Positions 17,495 through 26,997 of a stretch of 64,000 nt of DNA are shown piece after piece. Below the pieces are notes generated by a model, which saw only the letters and a list, made by a program, of their open reading frames with translations, was not told where the DNA came from and did no database searches. The position numbers were made by a program, and so were the translations under genes. Every line of letters starts with the position of its first letter. The stretch's first letter is position 1. Source of the stretch: Ovoidimarina sp963698645 (GTDB taxonomy: Bacteria; Pseudomonadota; Alphaproteobacteria; Rhodobacterales; Rhodobacteraceae); assembly GCA_963698645.1 (NCBI GenBank), contig CAVORP010000006.1:124001-188000 (forward strand), read 5' to 3'.

Positions 17495-20392
17495 TTACGC
17501 AGCCCAGATCTTGCAGAGCGTGGCCTTGGTTTCCTGCATCTGGGTAACCGAGTCGTAGCCATAGGTCTGCGCGGTGTTGGTGGATTCCCCAAGGACGTAT
17601 GGATCGGCCCCTGCAGGATACTTGTATCTCCGGTCCTCACCCTGCCAGTGACCACCGAAGTGGAATGGCATGAAGGCAACGCCCGGTGCGACCCGTTCGG
17701 TGACCATCGCCATGACCTGGACCTTGCCCTTCTCGGGTCCTTCGACCCAGACATCGGCACCGTCACGGACACCAAGGTTGTTGGCATCGCGCGGGTTGAT
17801 CTCGACGAACATGTCCTGCTGAAGTTCGGCAAGCCATGGGTTCGACCGGGTCTCGTCGCCGCCACCCTCGTATTCGACCAGTCGCCCGGAGGTGAGGATG
17901 ATCGGGTATTCCTGACTGAAGTCGTTCTGCTGGATCGACGCGTACATCGTCGGCACCCGCCAGAACTTCTTGTCGTCATAGGTCGGGTAATCGGCCACCA
18001 GATCGCGGCGGTTCGAGTAAAGCGGCTCGCGATGCAGCGGCACCGGATCGGGGAAGGTCCAGACGACCGCGCGGGCCTTGGCGTTCCCGTAGGGCGCGCA
18101 GCCATGCTTGATCGCCACCCGCTGGATGCCGCCCGACAGGTCGGTCTTCCAGTTGGTCTTGGGTCCCGCAACCGCGTCGATCGCCGCGCGTTCGTCCGCC
18201 GTCAGGTCGCCATCCCAACCCAGATCCATCAGCATCTGCATGGTGAATTCAGGATATCCGTCCTGGATTTCCGATCCCACCGGGTAGACGCCTTCGGCCA
18301 GAAGGTTGTCGCCATCGCGCTCCACGCCGAACCGGGCGCGGAAGCCCATGCCACCTTCGGCCACGGGGACCGAGATGTCGTAGAGGTTCGGCGAACCGGG
18401 ATGGTTCATCTCGGGCGTACCCCAGCATGGCCACGGCAGACCGTAGTAGTCGCCATCGGCCGGGCCACCCATCGCACGCAGCGTGGTCTTGTCGAACGTG
18501 TGCTGGTTCTCCATGTGCAGCCTCATCCGCTCGGGCGACTGGCCGGTATAGCCGATCGTCCACATGCCGCGGTTGAATTCGCGGGTGATGTCTTCGATCA
18601 GCGGCTCGTCGCCGTTCACCTCGATGTTGCGGAAGATCCGGTCCGCGAAGCCGAACTTGTCCGAGAAAAGCTTGATGATCTCGTGGTCGGTCTTCGATTC
18701 GAACAGCGGATCGATGACCTTTTCGCGCCACTGAAGCGACCGGTTCGACGCGGTGACCGAGCCATAGGTCTCGAACTGCGTCGTGGCCGGCAGCAGGTAG
18801 ACGCCATCGGTGCGGTCCTGCATGATCGCCGAGACCGTCGGGAACGGATCGATGACGACCAGCAGGTCGAGCTTTTCCATCGCCGTCTTCATTTCCGGAA
18901 GACGGGTCTGCGAGTTCGGGGCATGGCCCCAGAGCACCATCGCCCGGGTGTTGTCGGGCTGGTCGATGTTTTCCTTGGCTTCCAGAACACCGTCGATCCA
19001 GCGCGACACGGGGATCCCGGTCTCGTTGATCATCATGCGGTCCTTGCCGTCGGCACCGGCCCCCGGCATCACCGAGAAACGGGCCCGCAGCCAGTCGAGG
19101 TCTTCTTCCCAGACCCGCGCCCAGTGCGCCCACGATCCGTCCGCCAGACCGTAGTAGCCCGGCAGCGTGTCGGCCAGAACGCCAAGGTCGGTCGCGCCCT
19201 GCACGTTGTCGTGGCCGCGGAAGATGTTGGTGCCGCCACCCGCGGTGCCCATGTTGCCCAGCGCAAGCTGCAGGACGCAGTAGGCGCGGGTGTTGTTGTT
19301 GCCGTTGGTGTGCTGGGTGCCGCCCATGCACCAGATCACGGTGCCGGGACGGTTGTTCGCCAGCGTCCGGGCGACGCGCTCGAGCTGCGATCCCGGAACG
19401 CCGGTGACGCGCTCGACTTCCTCGGGGGTCCACTTGGCGACTTCGTCCTTGATCTGGTCCATGCCCCAGACGCGGGTGCGGATGAACTCCTTGTCTTCCC
19501 AGCCATTCTCGAAGATGTGCCAGAGGATGCCCCAGACCAGCGCCACGTCGGTGCCGGGACGGAAGCGCACGTATTCGTCGGCATGGGCCGCGGTGCGGGT
19601 GAAGCGCGGGTCGCAGACGATGAGCGGTGCGTTGTTCTGTTCCTTGGCCTTCAGGATGTGCAGAAGCGACACGGGGTGCGCTTCGGCCGGGTTGCCGCCG
19701 ATCAGGAAGATCGCCTTGGAGTTGTGGATGTCGTTGTAGCTGTTGGTCATGGCGCCGTAGCCCCATGTGTTCGCAACACCGGCAACGGTGGTCGAGTGAC
19801 AGATCCGCGCCTGGTGGTCGATGTTGTTCGTGCCCCAGTAGGCGGCGAACTTGCGCAGCAGGTAGGCCTGCTCGTTGTTGTGCTTCGCCGAACCCAGCCA
19901 GTAGACGCTGTCCGGACCGCTTTCTTCGCGGATCTTCAGCATCTTGTCGCCGATTTCGTTGATCGCCTCTTCCCACGACACCTTGACCCACTCGCCGTTC
20001 ACCAGCTTCGTCGGATACTTCAGGCGACGTTCGCCATGGGCATGCTCGCGCACCGCCGCACCTTTGGCGCAGTGGGCACCAAGGTTGAACGGGCTGTCCC
20101 AGCCGGGCTCCTGCCCGGTCCAGACGCCGTTCGAGACTTCGGCGATGACGGTACAGCCGACCGAGCAGTGGGTGCAGACGGTCTTGATGTTCTGGATCGC
20201 GCCCATCGCGGCCGACTGGGCCGACGCCTTGCGCACCGTGCCGGTCGTGGCACCGAAGGCGGCGAGGCCGCCGACCGCAAGGCCCGATGTCCGCAGGAAT
20301 GCGCGACGATCGACCCGCTTCTCCCCCACACGCGACAGAAGCCCCGGACGGGCCTCGCTGCGTTCAGATCTGTTTGTCTTTTTTCTGAGCAT
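17495..20392 (-). CDS. fdhA: Formate dehydrogenase alpha subunit (Mo/W-bisPGD, Tat-exported, Cys type)
   Basis: 965 residues, intact. A twin-arginine signal (DRRAFLRTSGLAVGG, residues 28-42) precedes a [4Fe-4S] motif with Cys73, Cys76, Cys80 and Cys108, the molybdopterin oxidoreductase core and a C-terminal dinucleotide-binding domain. The active-site metal ligand is Cys198 in DHQARICHSTTVAG, where E. coli FdnG has selenocysteine, so no SECIS is needed. It oxidises formate to CO2 in the periplasm and feeds electrons through the beta and gamma subunits to quinone. The metal may be W or Mo; the tupBCA genes about 19 kb away make tungsten plausible. Confidence 0.96.
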   Translation of the reverse strand: MLRKKTNRSERSEARPGLLSRVGEKRVDRRAFLRTSGLAVGGLAAFGATTGTVRKASAQSAAMGAIQNIKTVCTHCSVGCTVIAEVSNGVWTGQEPGWDSPFNLGAHCAKGAAVREHAHGERRLKYPTKLVNGEWVKVSWEEAINEIGDKMLKIREESGPDSVYWLGSAKHNNEQAYLLRKFAAYWGTNNIDHQARICHSTTVAGVANTWGYGAMTNSYNDIHNSKAIFLIGGNPAEAHPVSLLHILKAKEQNNAPLIVCDPRFTRTAAHADEYVRFRPGTDVALVWGILWHIFENGWEDKEFIRTRVWGMDQIKDEVAKWTPEEVERVTGVPGSQLERVARTLANNRPGTVIWCMGGTQHTNGNNNTRAYCVLQLALGNMGTAGGGTNIFRGHDNVQGATDLGVLADTLPGYYGLADGSWAHWARVWEEDLDWLRARFSVMPGAGADGKDRMMINETGIPVSRWIDGVLEAKENIDQPDNTRAMVLWGHAPNSQTRLPEMKTAMEKLDLLVVIDPFPTVSAIMQDRTDGVYLLPATTQFETYGSVTASNRSLQWREKVIDPLFESKTDHEIIKLFSDKFGFADRIFRNIEVNGDEPLIEDITREFNRGMWTIGYTGQSPERMRLHMENQHTFDKTTLRAMGGPADGDYYGLPWPCWGTPEMNHPGSPNLYDISVPVAEGGMGFRARFGVERDGDNLLAEGVYPVGSEIQDGYPEFTMQMLMDLGWDGDLTADERAAIDAVAGPKTNWKTDLSGGIQRVAIKHGCAPYGNAKARAVVWTFPDPVPLHREPLYSNRRDLVADYPTYDDKKFWRVPTMYASIQQNDFSQEYPIILTSGRLVEYEGGGDETRSNPWLAELQQDMFVEINPRDANNLGVRDGADVWVEGPEKGKVQVMAMVTERVAPGVAFMPFHFGGHWQGEDRRYKYPAGADPYVLGESTNTAQTYGYDSVTQMQETKATLCKIWAA

Positions 20393-20465
20393 GTTTCTCT
20401 CCGCTCTGTCGCCCGGAACCCCGATGGCGCTTCAGATGTATTGGCGTCGGTTCAGGATCTCGCGA

Positions 20466-20681
20466 TCAGAACCGGGCGCTGTCCAGATACGCTTTCACAT
20501 GCGCGGTCTCGCGCAGCCCCGATCCCGCCGGTTCGGCCTCTGCCGCCTCTGCCGGTGCCGCGCCGGTCACGGCTGTCGCCGCCACCGCCGGTGCCGACAT
20601 GGCCGCCAGTTTGAGAAAGCTTCTCCGCCCCTCGTCAGCTTTTTTGTCACTCTTGGTCACGTGCTGATCCTCCTCGTCCAT
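20466..20681 (-). CDS. Small Tat-signal protein of formate dehydrogenase loci (TIGR02811-like)
   Basis: A 64-71 residue protein. The GTG at 20660 has the ribosome site GAGGAGG close upstream and may be the true start; the longer ATG reading adds seven residues. It carries a twin-arginine motif (GRRSFLKLAAMSAPAVAATA), an alanine-rich stretch, and a short conserved tail (LRETAHVKAYLDSARF). Such mini-Tat proteins recur immediately upstream of fdhA in many proteobacteria and are named only by position; function is unknown. A role in Tat targeting or assembly of the enzyme is inferred. Confidence 0.85.
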   Translation of the reverse strand: MDEEDQHVTKSDKKADEGRRSFLKLAAMSAPAVAATAVTGAAPAEAAEAEPAGSGLRETAHVKAYLDSARF

Positions 20682-20714
20682 TCCCCGCCCGGCGCAACGT
20701 GCCCGGGCCTGTCC

Positions 20715-21332
20715 TTACGCCGCGCTTTCGCCCGCCATTCTGAATGCATCCTTCTCGATCCCGATGAAGACACGGCCAATCGTGCCGACCGGCGCATAGA
20801 ACAGCGATTCCTGCGCGCCTTCGAGATCGGTAAAGAAATGCTCGGCCCAGGGGCCGATATGCTTGTTGAAAAAGTCCCGCTGACGCGACAGCGACGCAGG
20901 CGCGCCGAACCGCCCCATGATAAGTCCCGACATCATCTCGCAGAGACTGGCCATGTTGTCCTCGGGCTCGAACACGTCCGGGGACCGCTCGATGCTCAGC
21001 CGCGCCATGTCGTTGCGCAGAACCGCCAGCGGTTTCTCGTTCAGGAACCCGGTCATGTAGAAACTTGCGAACGGAAGCAACTCGCCCCGCCCGATGCCGA
21101 TGAAGAGCCGGTTGAACTCGCGCTCAAGCCCCGCCTCGTTCGCGGAGGCCGCGATTCGCGCCAGCGTGCCGATCGCCTGACCCAGATCCGTCTCGTCGCC
21201 TTCGAGCGCGCGGGTCTTGCGGATCGTCTCTTTCGATGGCGGAGCCGCAAGCAACGTTGCCAGAAAGCCGTAGAGATCGGCGCGCAGCCGATCTTCCAAA
21301 GACACGTCCGGTGTCAAAACTTCTGACGTCAA
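20715..21332 (-). CDS. TorD/DmsD family molybdoenzyme maturation chaperone
   Basis: 205-residue all-helical chaperone of the TorD family. The start is TTG (21330-21332) with AAGGGAG five bases upstream. Recognisable segments are YGFLATLLAAPPS near the N-terminus, EFNRLFIGIGRGELLPFASFYMTGFLNEKPLA and the ERSPDVFEPEDNMASLCEMM motif, which form the signal-peptide binding surface. Family members hold the Tat signal of a molybdoenzyme until the cofactor is inserted. Location 34 bases before the mini-Tat gene and fdhA points to FdhA as the client. Confidence 0.9.
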   Translation of the reverse strand: MTSEVLTPDVSLEDRLRADLYGFLATLLAAPPSKETIRKTRALEGDETDLGQAIGTLARIAASANEAGLEREFNRLFIGIGRGELLPFASFYMTGFLNEKPLAVLRNDMARLSIERSPDVFEPEDNMASLCEMMSGLIMGRFGAPASLSRQRDFFNKHIGPWAEHFFTDLEGAQESLFYAPVGTIGRVFIGIEKDAFRMAGESAA

Positions 21333-21427
21333 ATTGGCTCCCTTCGCCCCTTCTTATGCGGGGCCTTCCTTTCCAGAATATTCAGAATGCTGTCGTATGC
21401 AAGAAATTCTTCGTCGCAGCCCGAAGA

Positions 21428-22123
21428 TCATCCCGACCCCGTCTCTCCGAACCGGAATGCCATGCGCCGGCGGGTCGGACGCGGGGCCTCCTCGGCCTCC
21501 GTTTCCGCCGAATCGACGCGCGCTTCATCTCCGGTCTCCTCTTCCGCGCCGGGGGTCTCCTCCAACGGCTGGGACACGTCCGCCTGTGCCTGGACGACAG
21601 CTTCGGGCACAGGTTCAGGCATAGTTTCTGGCGGGCGAACCGAGGACGACGCCCGGGGTGCCGCCGGGCCGGTCTCGCCCTCGTCTGCCGCGTCAGTCGC
21701 CTCGACAACCTTCTGAACGATGCCCTTGCCCACCTGATAGGCCGTCTGAAGCGTCCCGGGCTTCACGAAGCCGCCGGTGAAATCGCCGTCATAGTCGTTC
21801 AGCCCGTCCAGCACCGCCAGGGTTGGGTTCGACCGCCACAACCTGCGCAGCGCGCGGCGGCGGATCACCTCGGGCACAGAGCGCGCCATGAAGACCGAGA
21901 AATCCGCGCCCTGCTCCAGCGTATCGGGATCGGGCAGGCCCAGCCGTTCCAGCACCGCCGCCTCTTCCTCGGCCCCTTGCGGGTCCTCGACCGCGATCTC
22001 TTCGGAAGGTCCGGCGGCGGCGTCCGGTGCATCCGGGCGCGGCGCTTCGTCCGGCTCCTCCTCCGCCCCGCCCCGCTTGCGGCGCGACCAGCGCGACAGG
22101 AAGCCGTCATCCTCGCCGCTCAT
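21428..22123 (-). CDS. DUF3306 protein
   Basis: 231 residues from the ATG at 22121-22123, which overlaps the stop of the DUF3305 gene. The DUF3306 signature is MSGEDDGFLSRWSRRKRG at the start and SVPEVIRRRALRRLWRSNP followed by LAVLDGLNDYDGDF in the middle. The flanking regions are acidic and proline-rich, likely disordered. DUF3305/DUF3306 pairs are recurrent companions of formate dehydrogenase operons; biochemical role unknown. A longer reading upstream lies antisense-like over the DUF3305 gene and is not used. Confidence 0.85.
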   Translation of the reverse strand: MSGEDDGFLSRWSRRKRGGAEEEPDEAPRPDAPDAAAGPSEEIAVEDPQGAEEEAAVLERLGLPDPDTLEQGADFSVFMARSVPEVIRRRALRRLWRSNPTLAVLDGLNDYDGDFTGGFVKPGTLQTAYQVGKGIVQKVVEATDAADEGETGPAAPRASSSVRPPETMPEPVPEAVVQAQADVSQPLEETPGAEEETGDEARVDSAETEAEEAPRPTRRRMAFRFGETGSG

Positions 22124-22683
22124 GACCCCTGCCCTTTCAGCGATTTCGGCGCGCGGTAGACATCGGCCACCTGCCGCACCCGCGCATCGCCGATCCCGTC
22201 TTCCTTCTTGTCGGTGTGATGCGGGCGGCGCTTGCGTTTGACGAACGCCTCTTCCACGTGATGCGCCTCGACGAAGGCGCCCACCCATGCGGCAAGCCCC
22301 TCGGGCATCGGCACCGGCTCCACGAGATCCTCGCCATTATCGGTGAAATCCTGCGCCTGGTAGGCCGAGGCCGTGACCGTCACCACCTCGGGCCGGTCTT
22401 CCGCCGTCTCGGGCGGGCGCAGGATCACCCAGACCGTGGGCACCGGCGCGTTGAGCGAAACCAGATAGGCCTCGGTCTCGGCCCGGTGCAGTTCCAGATC
22501 CGCCGTGGCCGCGTGGAACGACACCACCTCGCCATCGCGGGACAATTCCTTCCAATGGCCCGGCCCCGCGCCGGGCAGCACCGCCGTGGCCTTCCACGCC
22601 CATTTCGCCCAGCGGGTAACGCCGGGCCGCCGCTCCACCACGACACCCACCGGAAGGCGGGCCGAGCGTTCTGCAATGGTCAT
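22120..22683 (-). CDS. DUF3305 protein
   Basis: 187 residues. It matches the DUF3305 layout: LPVGVVVERRPGVTRWAKWAWKATAVLPG, then a beta-rich middle with LELHRAETEAYLVSLN and TVWVILRP, and a basic tail. It is the first gene of the minus-strand formate dehydrogenase operon (DUF3305, DUF3306, TorD, mini-Tat, fdhA, fdhB, gamma, WD40-cytochrome, 41-aa protein, DUF2478). No enzymatic motif is visible. The start faces the iron-sulfur protein gene across a 96-bp divergent promoter region. Confidence 0.85.
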   Translation of the reverse strand: MTIAERSARLPVGVVVERRPGVTRWAKWAWKATAVLPGAGPGHWKELSRDGEVVSFHAATADLELHRAETEAYLVSLNAPVPTVWVILRPPETAEDRPEVVTVTASAYQAQDFTDNGEDLVEPVPMPEGLAAWVGAFVEAHHVEEAFVKRKRRPHHTDKKEDGIGDARVRQVADVYRAPKSLKGQGS

Positions 22684-22715
22684 CTTGTTCTCCCCGACAA
22701 AGCGCCTTAGCGTCC

Positions 22716-22743
22716 GTCCGCCGACAAGTATCGCGGGGCGGAC
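22716..22743. promoter_or_regulatory. Inverted repeat in the divergent fdh promoter region
   Basis: GTCCGCC (22716-22722) and GGCGGAC (22737-22743) form a 7-bp inverted repeat centred in the 96-bp gap between the DUF3305 operon and the divergent iron-sulfur protein gene. The half-sites are about two helical turns apart, which suits a dimeric regulator. GC-rich repeats are common by chance in this genome, so confidence is low. Confidence 0.3.
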
Positions 22744-22779
22744 CGAAACTGTCCAGCCGGCCCGTACCGGGGAGAGAGA

Positions 22780-24770
22780 ATGGAACCGAAACTACTTCTG
22801 TGCGATTGCGCCGGAACGCAGGTGCTTGACCGTGACGCCATCGAAAAGGCCACCGGCCTGCCCTGTTCGCGCGTCCACACCGCCCTCTGCACCCGCGAGA
22901 TCGACCTTGCCGCCAAGGCGATGACCGAGGCGGGCGAGGCGGGCGTGATCGTCGCCTGCGCTCAGGAGGCCCGCACCTTCGAAGCACTGGCCGAGGAAAT
23001 CGGAACCGACATCCCCGCCACGATCGACATCCGCGACCGCGCGGGCTGGTCGGACGAGGCGAAAAAGGCCACACCCAAGATCGCGGCGCTTCTGGCCGCC
23101 GACCGCCGCCGCCGCAGCGCCGACAAGACGATGGATATCGTCTCCGAGGGCATCTGCCTGATTCTCGGCACTTCGGACACGGTACTGCCGGTGGCCGAAC
23201 AACTGGCCGACGCGCTGTCGGTGACCTGCCTTCTGACCGATATGCCCGAGCTCTATCCCGCCCCCGAACGCCGCTTCGACGTGGTCCACGGGCGGCTCAA
23301 ATCCGCGACCGGCTCCTTCGGCGGCTTCCGCGTCACGCTGGACGGGTTCCGCGAGGCAAGCCCCGTGGGCCGGGGCGCACAGGCCTGGTCCGCGCCCAAG
23401 GACGGGGCCGCCTCGGATTGCGACCTGATTCTCGATCTTTCGGGCGGCGCGGCGCTGTTCCCCGCGCCCGAAAAGCGCGACGGCTACCTGCGCGCCGATC
23501 CCGGCGACCCCCGCGCGGTCTGGCGCGCCGCGATCGAGGCGCAGGGGCTGGTGGGCACCTTCGAGAAGACCCTGCATGTGGCGCTCGACACCTCGCTTTG
23601 CGCCCATTCGCGGGCCGAAAAGACCGGCTGCACCCGCTGTCTCGACCTCTGCCCCACCGGCGCGATCACGCCGGCGGGCGATCACGTGGCGATCGATCCC
23701 AACATCTGCGCGGGCTGCGGCGCCTGTTCGGCGGTCTGCCCCTCGGGCGCGGTCAGCTTTGACGCCCCCACCGTCACCGATATCATGACCGCCGCGCGTG
23801 TCATGGCCGAGGCTTATCTGGCCGCGGGCGGCACCGCGCCCGGCTTCTGGTCCATGACGCCGAACATGGGCGCGAGATGATCGGGCTTTCGGCGCGCCTC
23901 GGCCGCGGGCTTCCGGCGGATGTGTTGCCGCTCGAACTGCCCTCGGTCGCGGCCTTCGGCCATGCCGAGGCGATGGCGGCGCTGGCCACCGGCTTTGCCG
24001 GGGTCTCGATCCTGATCTCGCCCCGCACCGAACGCGACGTGGTGGAGAAACAGGTGGACCTGACCCGCGCGCTTCTGGCGGGCGTGGGCACCGACACGAA
24101 CCGCATCGCGATGCTGGACCTCGCCGATCCCGACGCCCTGTCGGACGCGCTCTACGGCCCCCGCCCAAAGGCACCCGTCACCGAGCCGATCCTGACCATG
24201 GGCCACCGCCGCGACGTGACGCGGCTTGCCGCCCGGGCGCTGGCCACGGGGCCGGTCGACCCGATCGCGCTTCCCGCAGGTGCGCCCTATGGCGCGGTTC
24301 TGGTGAACACCGACGCCTGCACCCTTTGCCTTGCCTGCGTCAGCCTCTGCCCCTCGGGCGCGCTCGACGACAATGCCGACAAGCCGGAACTCAGGTTCCG
24401 CGAGGATGCCTGCCTGCAATGCGGGCTCTGCGCCAATATCTGTCCCGAGGACGCGATCACGCTGAAGCCGCAACTGGATATCTCGGACAACGCGCTGAAG
24501 CTTCAGGTCCTGAACAGCGAAGAACCTTTCGAATGCATCGAATGCGGCGTGCCCTTCGGCGTGAAAAGCACGATCGAGCGGATCGTCGAGAAGCTCGAGG
24601 GCAAGCACTACATGTTCACGAATTCGGACAACACGAAGCTGATCCAGATGTGCGACGACTGCCGGGTGAAGGCCCAGTATCACGCGGGCTCCGCTCCGTT
24701 CCAGATGGGCGAGCGTCCCCGCGTGCGCACGACCGAGGACTACATCAAGGACCGCGACGACAAGGGATAG
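22780..24770 (+). CDS. Multi-[4Fe-4S] ferredoxin-type protein of formate dehydrogenase loci (one frame change)
   Basis: About 660 residues once a single frame change near 23846 is repaired; the repaired join reads LVHDAEHGREMIGLSARLGRGLP, the expected family sequence. The N-terminal half begins LLLCDCAGTQVLD and ends with ferredoxin motifs CTRCLDLCPTGAI and CAGCGACSAVCPSGAV; the second half has CTLCLACVSLCPSGAL, CLQCGLCANICPEDAI and a late CIECGVPFG...CDDC. No signal peptide or membrane helix is visible, so it is a cytoplasmic polyferredoxin. It is divergent from the fdh operon. It may pass electrons during FDH maturation or metabolism (inference). Confidence 0.85.
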
Positions 24771-24780
24771 GGCGGCGCGC

Positions 24781-25593
24781 CTACCGCGCCTCCACCTCGG
24801 CCCCCAGATCCTTGGGCGTGATCGTCACCGCATAGGCAAAGATCGCGTCCAGATCCTCCATGGTCAGTTCCACCGGCGCGATATGGGGTGGGAAATTCGG
24901 GTCGAACGGCTCGGTCAACCCCTCCACCTGCGTGAAGGACGGGTGCGGGTTGGCCGACCAGAAGGCCATGAACTTGTCGGACCAGCCCGGGATCGCCCGC
25001 AAGGCAGGAAAGGACGGGGCAGAGCCGATCCCGCCCATCCGGTTCTTGTCGCTGATCACGTGGCAGCGCCCGCAATGGAACAGCGAAAGCTTCTCGCCGA
25101 TCGTCGCATCCCCGGTGACGATCAGCTCTTCCTTCACCACCACCGCGATCGCGCCGGGGATGAAACGCGGCGCGCCATCGGCCTCGAATGTGGCGACCGT
25201 GCGCTGGCCGATCTCGCTCGTGAGCCATGATACGAAGGTCCGGGCATGTTCGGCATTGTCCCCATCGGACAAGAGCGAGACCGACCATGTCTCTGCCCCC
25301 TCGCCCTCGACATAGAAGGCCGGGGCAAGCGTTCCGCCAAGCGTTTCCGCAACCGCCTCGGGCGCGATCACCACATCGGCCCCTGCTGGGTCCAGCGTCC
25401 CCGCCGCGCCTGCCACCACCGTGGGCCGCACCCCGTGTTTCAATGTGAAACGCGGCAACAGGTAGGATAGAAGCCCCACATCCTCCAGCCGGTCATCCAC
25501 AACCAAAGCGAAGGTCTTGCCCTGCGCCCGCGCCTCGCTCGCCGCCACCAGCAAGAGCGCCGCACAGGCCCCGATCCAACTCCATTTCCGCAT
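24781..25593 (-). CDS. Periplasmic cytochrome c with an N-terminal substrate-binding-protein-like domain
   Basis: 270 residues: signal peptide (MRKWSWIGACAALLLVAASEARA), then about 150 residues resembling a type-2 periplasmic binding fold (LLSYLLPRFTLKHGVRPTVVAG, GADVVIAPEAVAETLGG, FVSWLTSEIGQRTVATF), then a cytochrome c domain with CGRCH heme motif near residue 175 and a possible Met ligand in GGIGSAP or LTMEDL regions. The N-terminal part is reminiscent of the tungstate/molybdate receptor fold. Located inside the formate dehydrogenase locus, convergent with the polyferredoxin gene, it may be a periplasmic electron carrier tied to metal or enzyme sensing. Function is not established. Confidence 0.8.
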   Translation of the reverse strand: MRKWSWIGACAALLLVAASEARAQGKTFALVVDDRLEDVGLLSYLLPRFTLKHGVRPTVVAGAAGTLDPAGADVVIAPEAVAETLGGTLAPAFYVEGEGAETWSVSLLSDGDNAEHARTFVSWLTSEIGQRTVATFEADGAPRFIPGAIAVVVKEELIVTGDATIGEKLSLFHCGRCHVISDKNRMGGIGSAPSFPALRAIPGWSDKFMAFWSANPHPSFTQVEGLTEPFDPNFPPHIAPVELTMEDLDAIFAYAVTITPKDLGAEVEAR

Positions 25594-25673
25594 CCGCGCC
25601 TCCCCGATCCGCCGGGTCGGTCTTGCACCTTCCCGGTCTTTGCCCCAGAGAAAGCCAAACTAGGTTTCATGGC

Positions 25674-25685
25674 AAGGCATGCCTT
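25674..25685. promoter_or_regulatory. 12-bp perfect palindrome upstream of the DUF6494-mrp operon
   Basis: AAGGCATGCCTT is a perfect palindrome 28 bases before the DUF6494 start, within the 120-bp divergent region shared with the binding-domain cytochrome gene. Position and symmetry suit an operator that could control both directions. No regulator is identified. Confidence 0.35.
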
Positions 25686-25713
25686 TTGGCCCCAAGGGAA
25701 GAGGACGAAAAAC

Positions 25714-25923
25714 ATGAGCGATGATGATTTCAACATGTCGATGCGGAAATTCCTCAAGCAGGTGGGCGTCACCTCGCAACAGGAAATCGAACAGGCGATC
25801 CGCGCTGCGCGCGACGCCGGCAAGATTTCGGGCGGTTCGGTCAGGGCGCGCATGGTGCTGACCATCGACGAGATCGGCATGACCCATACCGTCGAAGGCG
25901 ACATCAAGACCGGAGGCGCATAA
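25714..25923 (+). CDS. Small conserved protein, DUF6494 type, 69 residues
   Basis: 69 residues starting at ATG 25714 with an AGGGAAGAGGA ribosome-site region upstream; a longer frame adds unsupported sequence. It reads MSDDDFNMSMRKFLKQVGVT, then a helical segment rich in Gln/Glu/Ala, then a beta-like tail with VLTIDEIGMTHTVEG. It matches my recollection of the small DUF6494 family found before mrp-type genes in Rhodobacterales formate dehydrogenase loci. It ends immediately before the Mrp gene (stop and GTG start adjacent). Function unknown. Confidence 0.75.
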   Translation: MSDDDFNMSMRKFLKQVGVTSQQEIEQAIRAARDAGKISGGSVRARMVLTIDEIGMTHTVEGDIKTGGA

Positions 25924-26997
25924 GTGTCGGTAACCCGCGAGGATGTTCTGAACGTCCTGAAATCGATCACGAATCCCGCCACCGGAACCGATCTTGTCGC
26001 CTCCGATATCGTGCGCGCGCTGACGGTCGAGGGCGGCAATGTCCGCTTCGTGATGGAGGTCGATCCCGCCCATGGCACGGCAATGGAACCGGTCCGGCTG
26101 GACGCCGTGGAAAAGATCGAGGCCCTGCCCGGCGTGGGTCAGGTCTCGGCGCTGCTGACCGCCCATTCGACGCCGAAACCGCCCCCCGATCTCAAGATCG
26201 GCCGTCATCCCACGGCGCAAAGCGGCCCGGCCAAGGTGCCCGGCGTCAACGCGATTCTCGCCATCGCCAGCGGCAAGGGCGGCGTCGGCAAATCCACCGT
26301 TTCGGCGAATCTCGGCCGTGGCGCTCGCCGCCGAGGGCAAGAAAGTCGGCATGCTCGATGCCGATGTCTATGGCCCCTCGCAGCCGCGCATGCTGGGCAT
26401 CTCGGGACGGCCCGCAAGCCCCGATGGCAAGACCATCCTGCCGCTCCGCAACCACGGCGTCACGCTGATGTCGATCGGCCTGATGACGAAGGAGGACGAG
26501 GCCGTGGTCTGGCGCGGCCCGATGCTCATGGGCGCGCTCCAGCAGATGCTGGAACCAGGTGCAATGGGGCCAGCTCGACGTGCTGATCGTGGACCTGCCG
26601 CCGGGCACCGGCGACGTCCAGATGACGCTGACCCAGAAGGCCGAAGTGACCGGCGCGATCATCGTCTCGACGCCCCAGGACGTGGCGCTGCTCGACGCCC
26701 GCAAGGCCGTGAACATGTTCCAGAAGATGAACACCAAGATCTTCGGGATGATCGAGAACATGTCGATGTATATCTGCCCCAATTGCGGGCACGAGGCGCA
26801 TATCTTCGGCCATGGCGGCGCCAAGGCGGATGCCGAACGGCTGGGGCTTCCCTTCCTCGGAGAGATCCCGCTGGATCTCGAGATCCGGACCGCCGCCGAC
26901 GGCGGCGCACCGATCGTGGCCGCCAAACCGCAAAGCCCGCAGGCACAGGCGTTTCCGCACCATCGCCCGCCGGTTGATCGACGATGGCATTGTCTGA
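25924..26997 (+). pseudogene. Mrp/NBP35-type P-loop ATPase (iron-sulfur carrier), three frame changes
   Basis: About 357 residues after repair of frame changes near 26315, 26562 and 26955. The N-terminal MIP18-like (DUF59) domain starts SVTREDVLNVLKSITNPATG from a GTG at 25924. The ATPase has the deviant Walker A ASGKGGVGKST, LDADVYGPSQPRMLG, DLPPGTGDVQMTL, and the paired cysteines CPNC that bind a bridging [4Fe-4S] cluster. The C-terminus ends RTIARRLIDDGIV. Family members bind and transfer iron-sulfur clusters. This copy sits in the formate dehydrogenase locus, so it may serve that enzyme. All segments remain conserved, so sequencing error is likely. Confidence 0.85.

Noticed and set aside
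17495..20392. Selenocysteine in formate dehydrogenase
   Set aside because: The metal-ligand position is an ordinary cysteine codon and the reading frame has no internal TGA.
17648..20614. A 988-codon open frame on the plus strand
   Set aside because: It is antisense to the convincingly identified fdhA and has the biased composition of a mirror frame in high-GC DNA.
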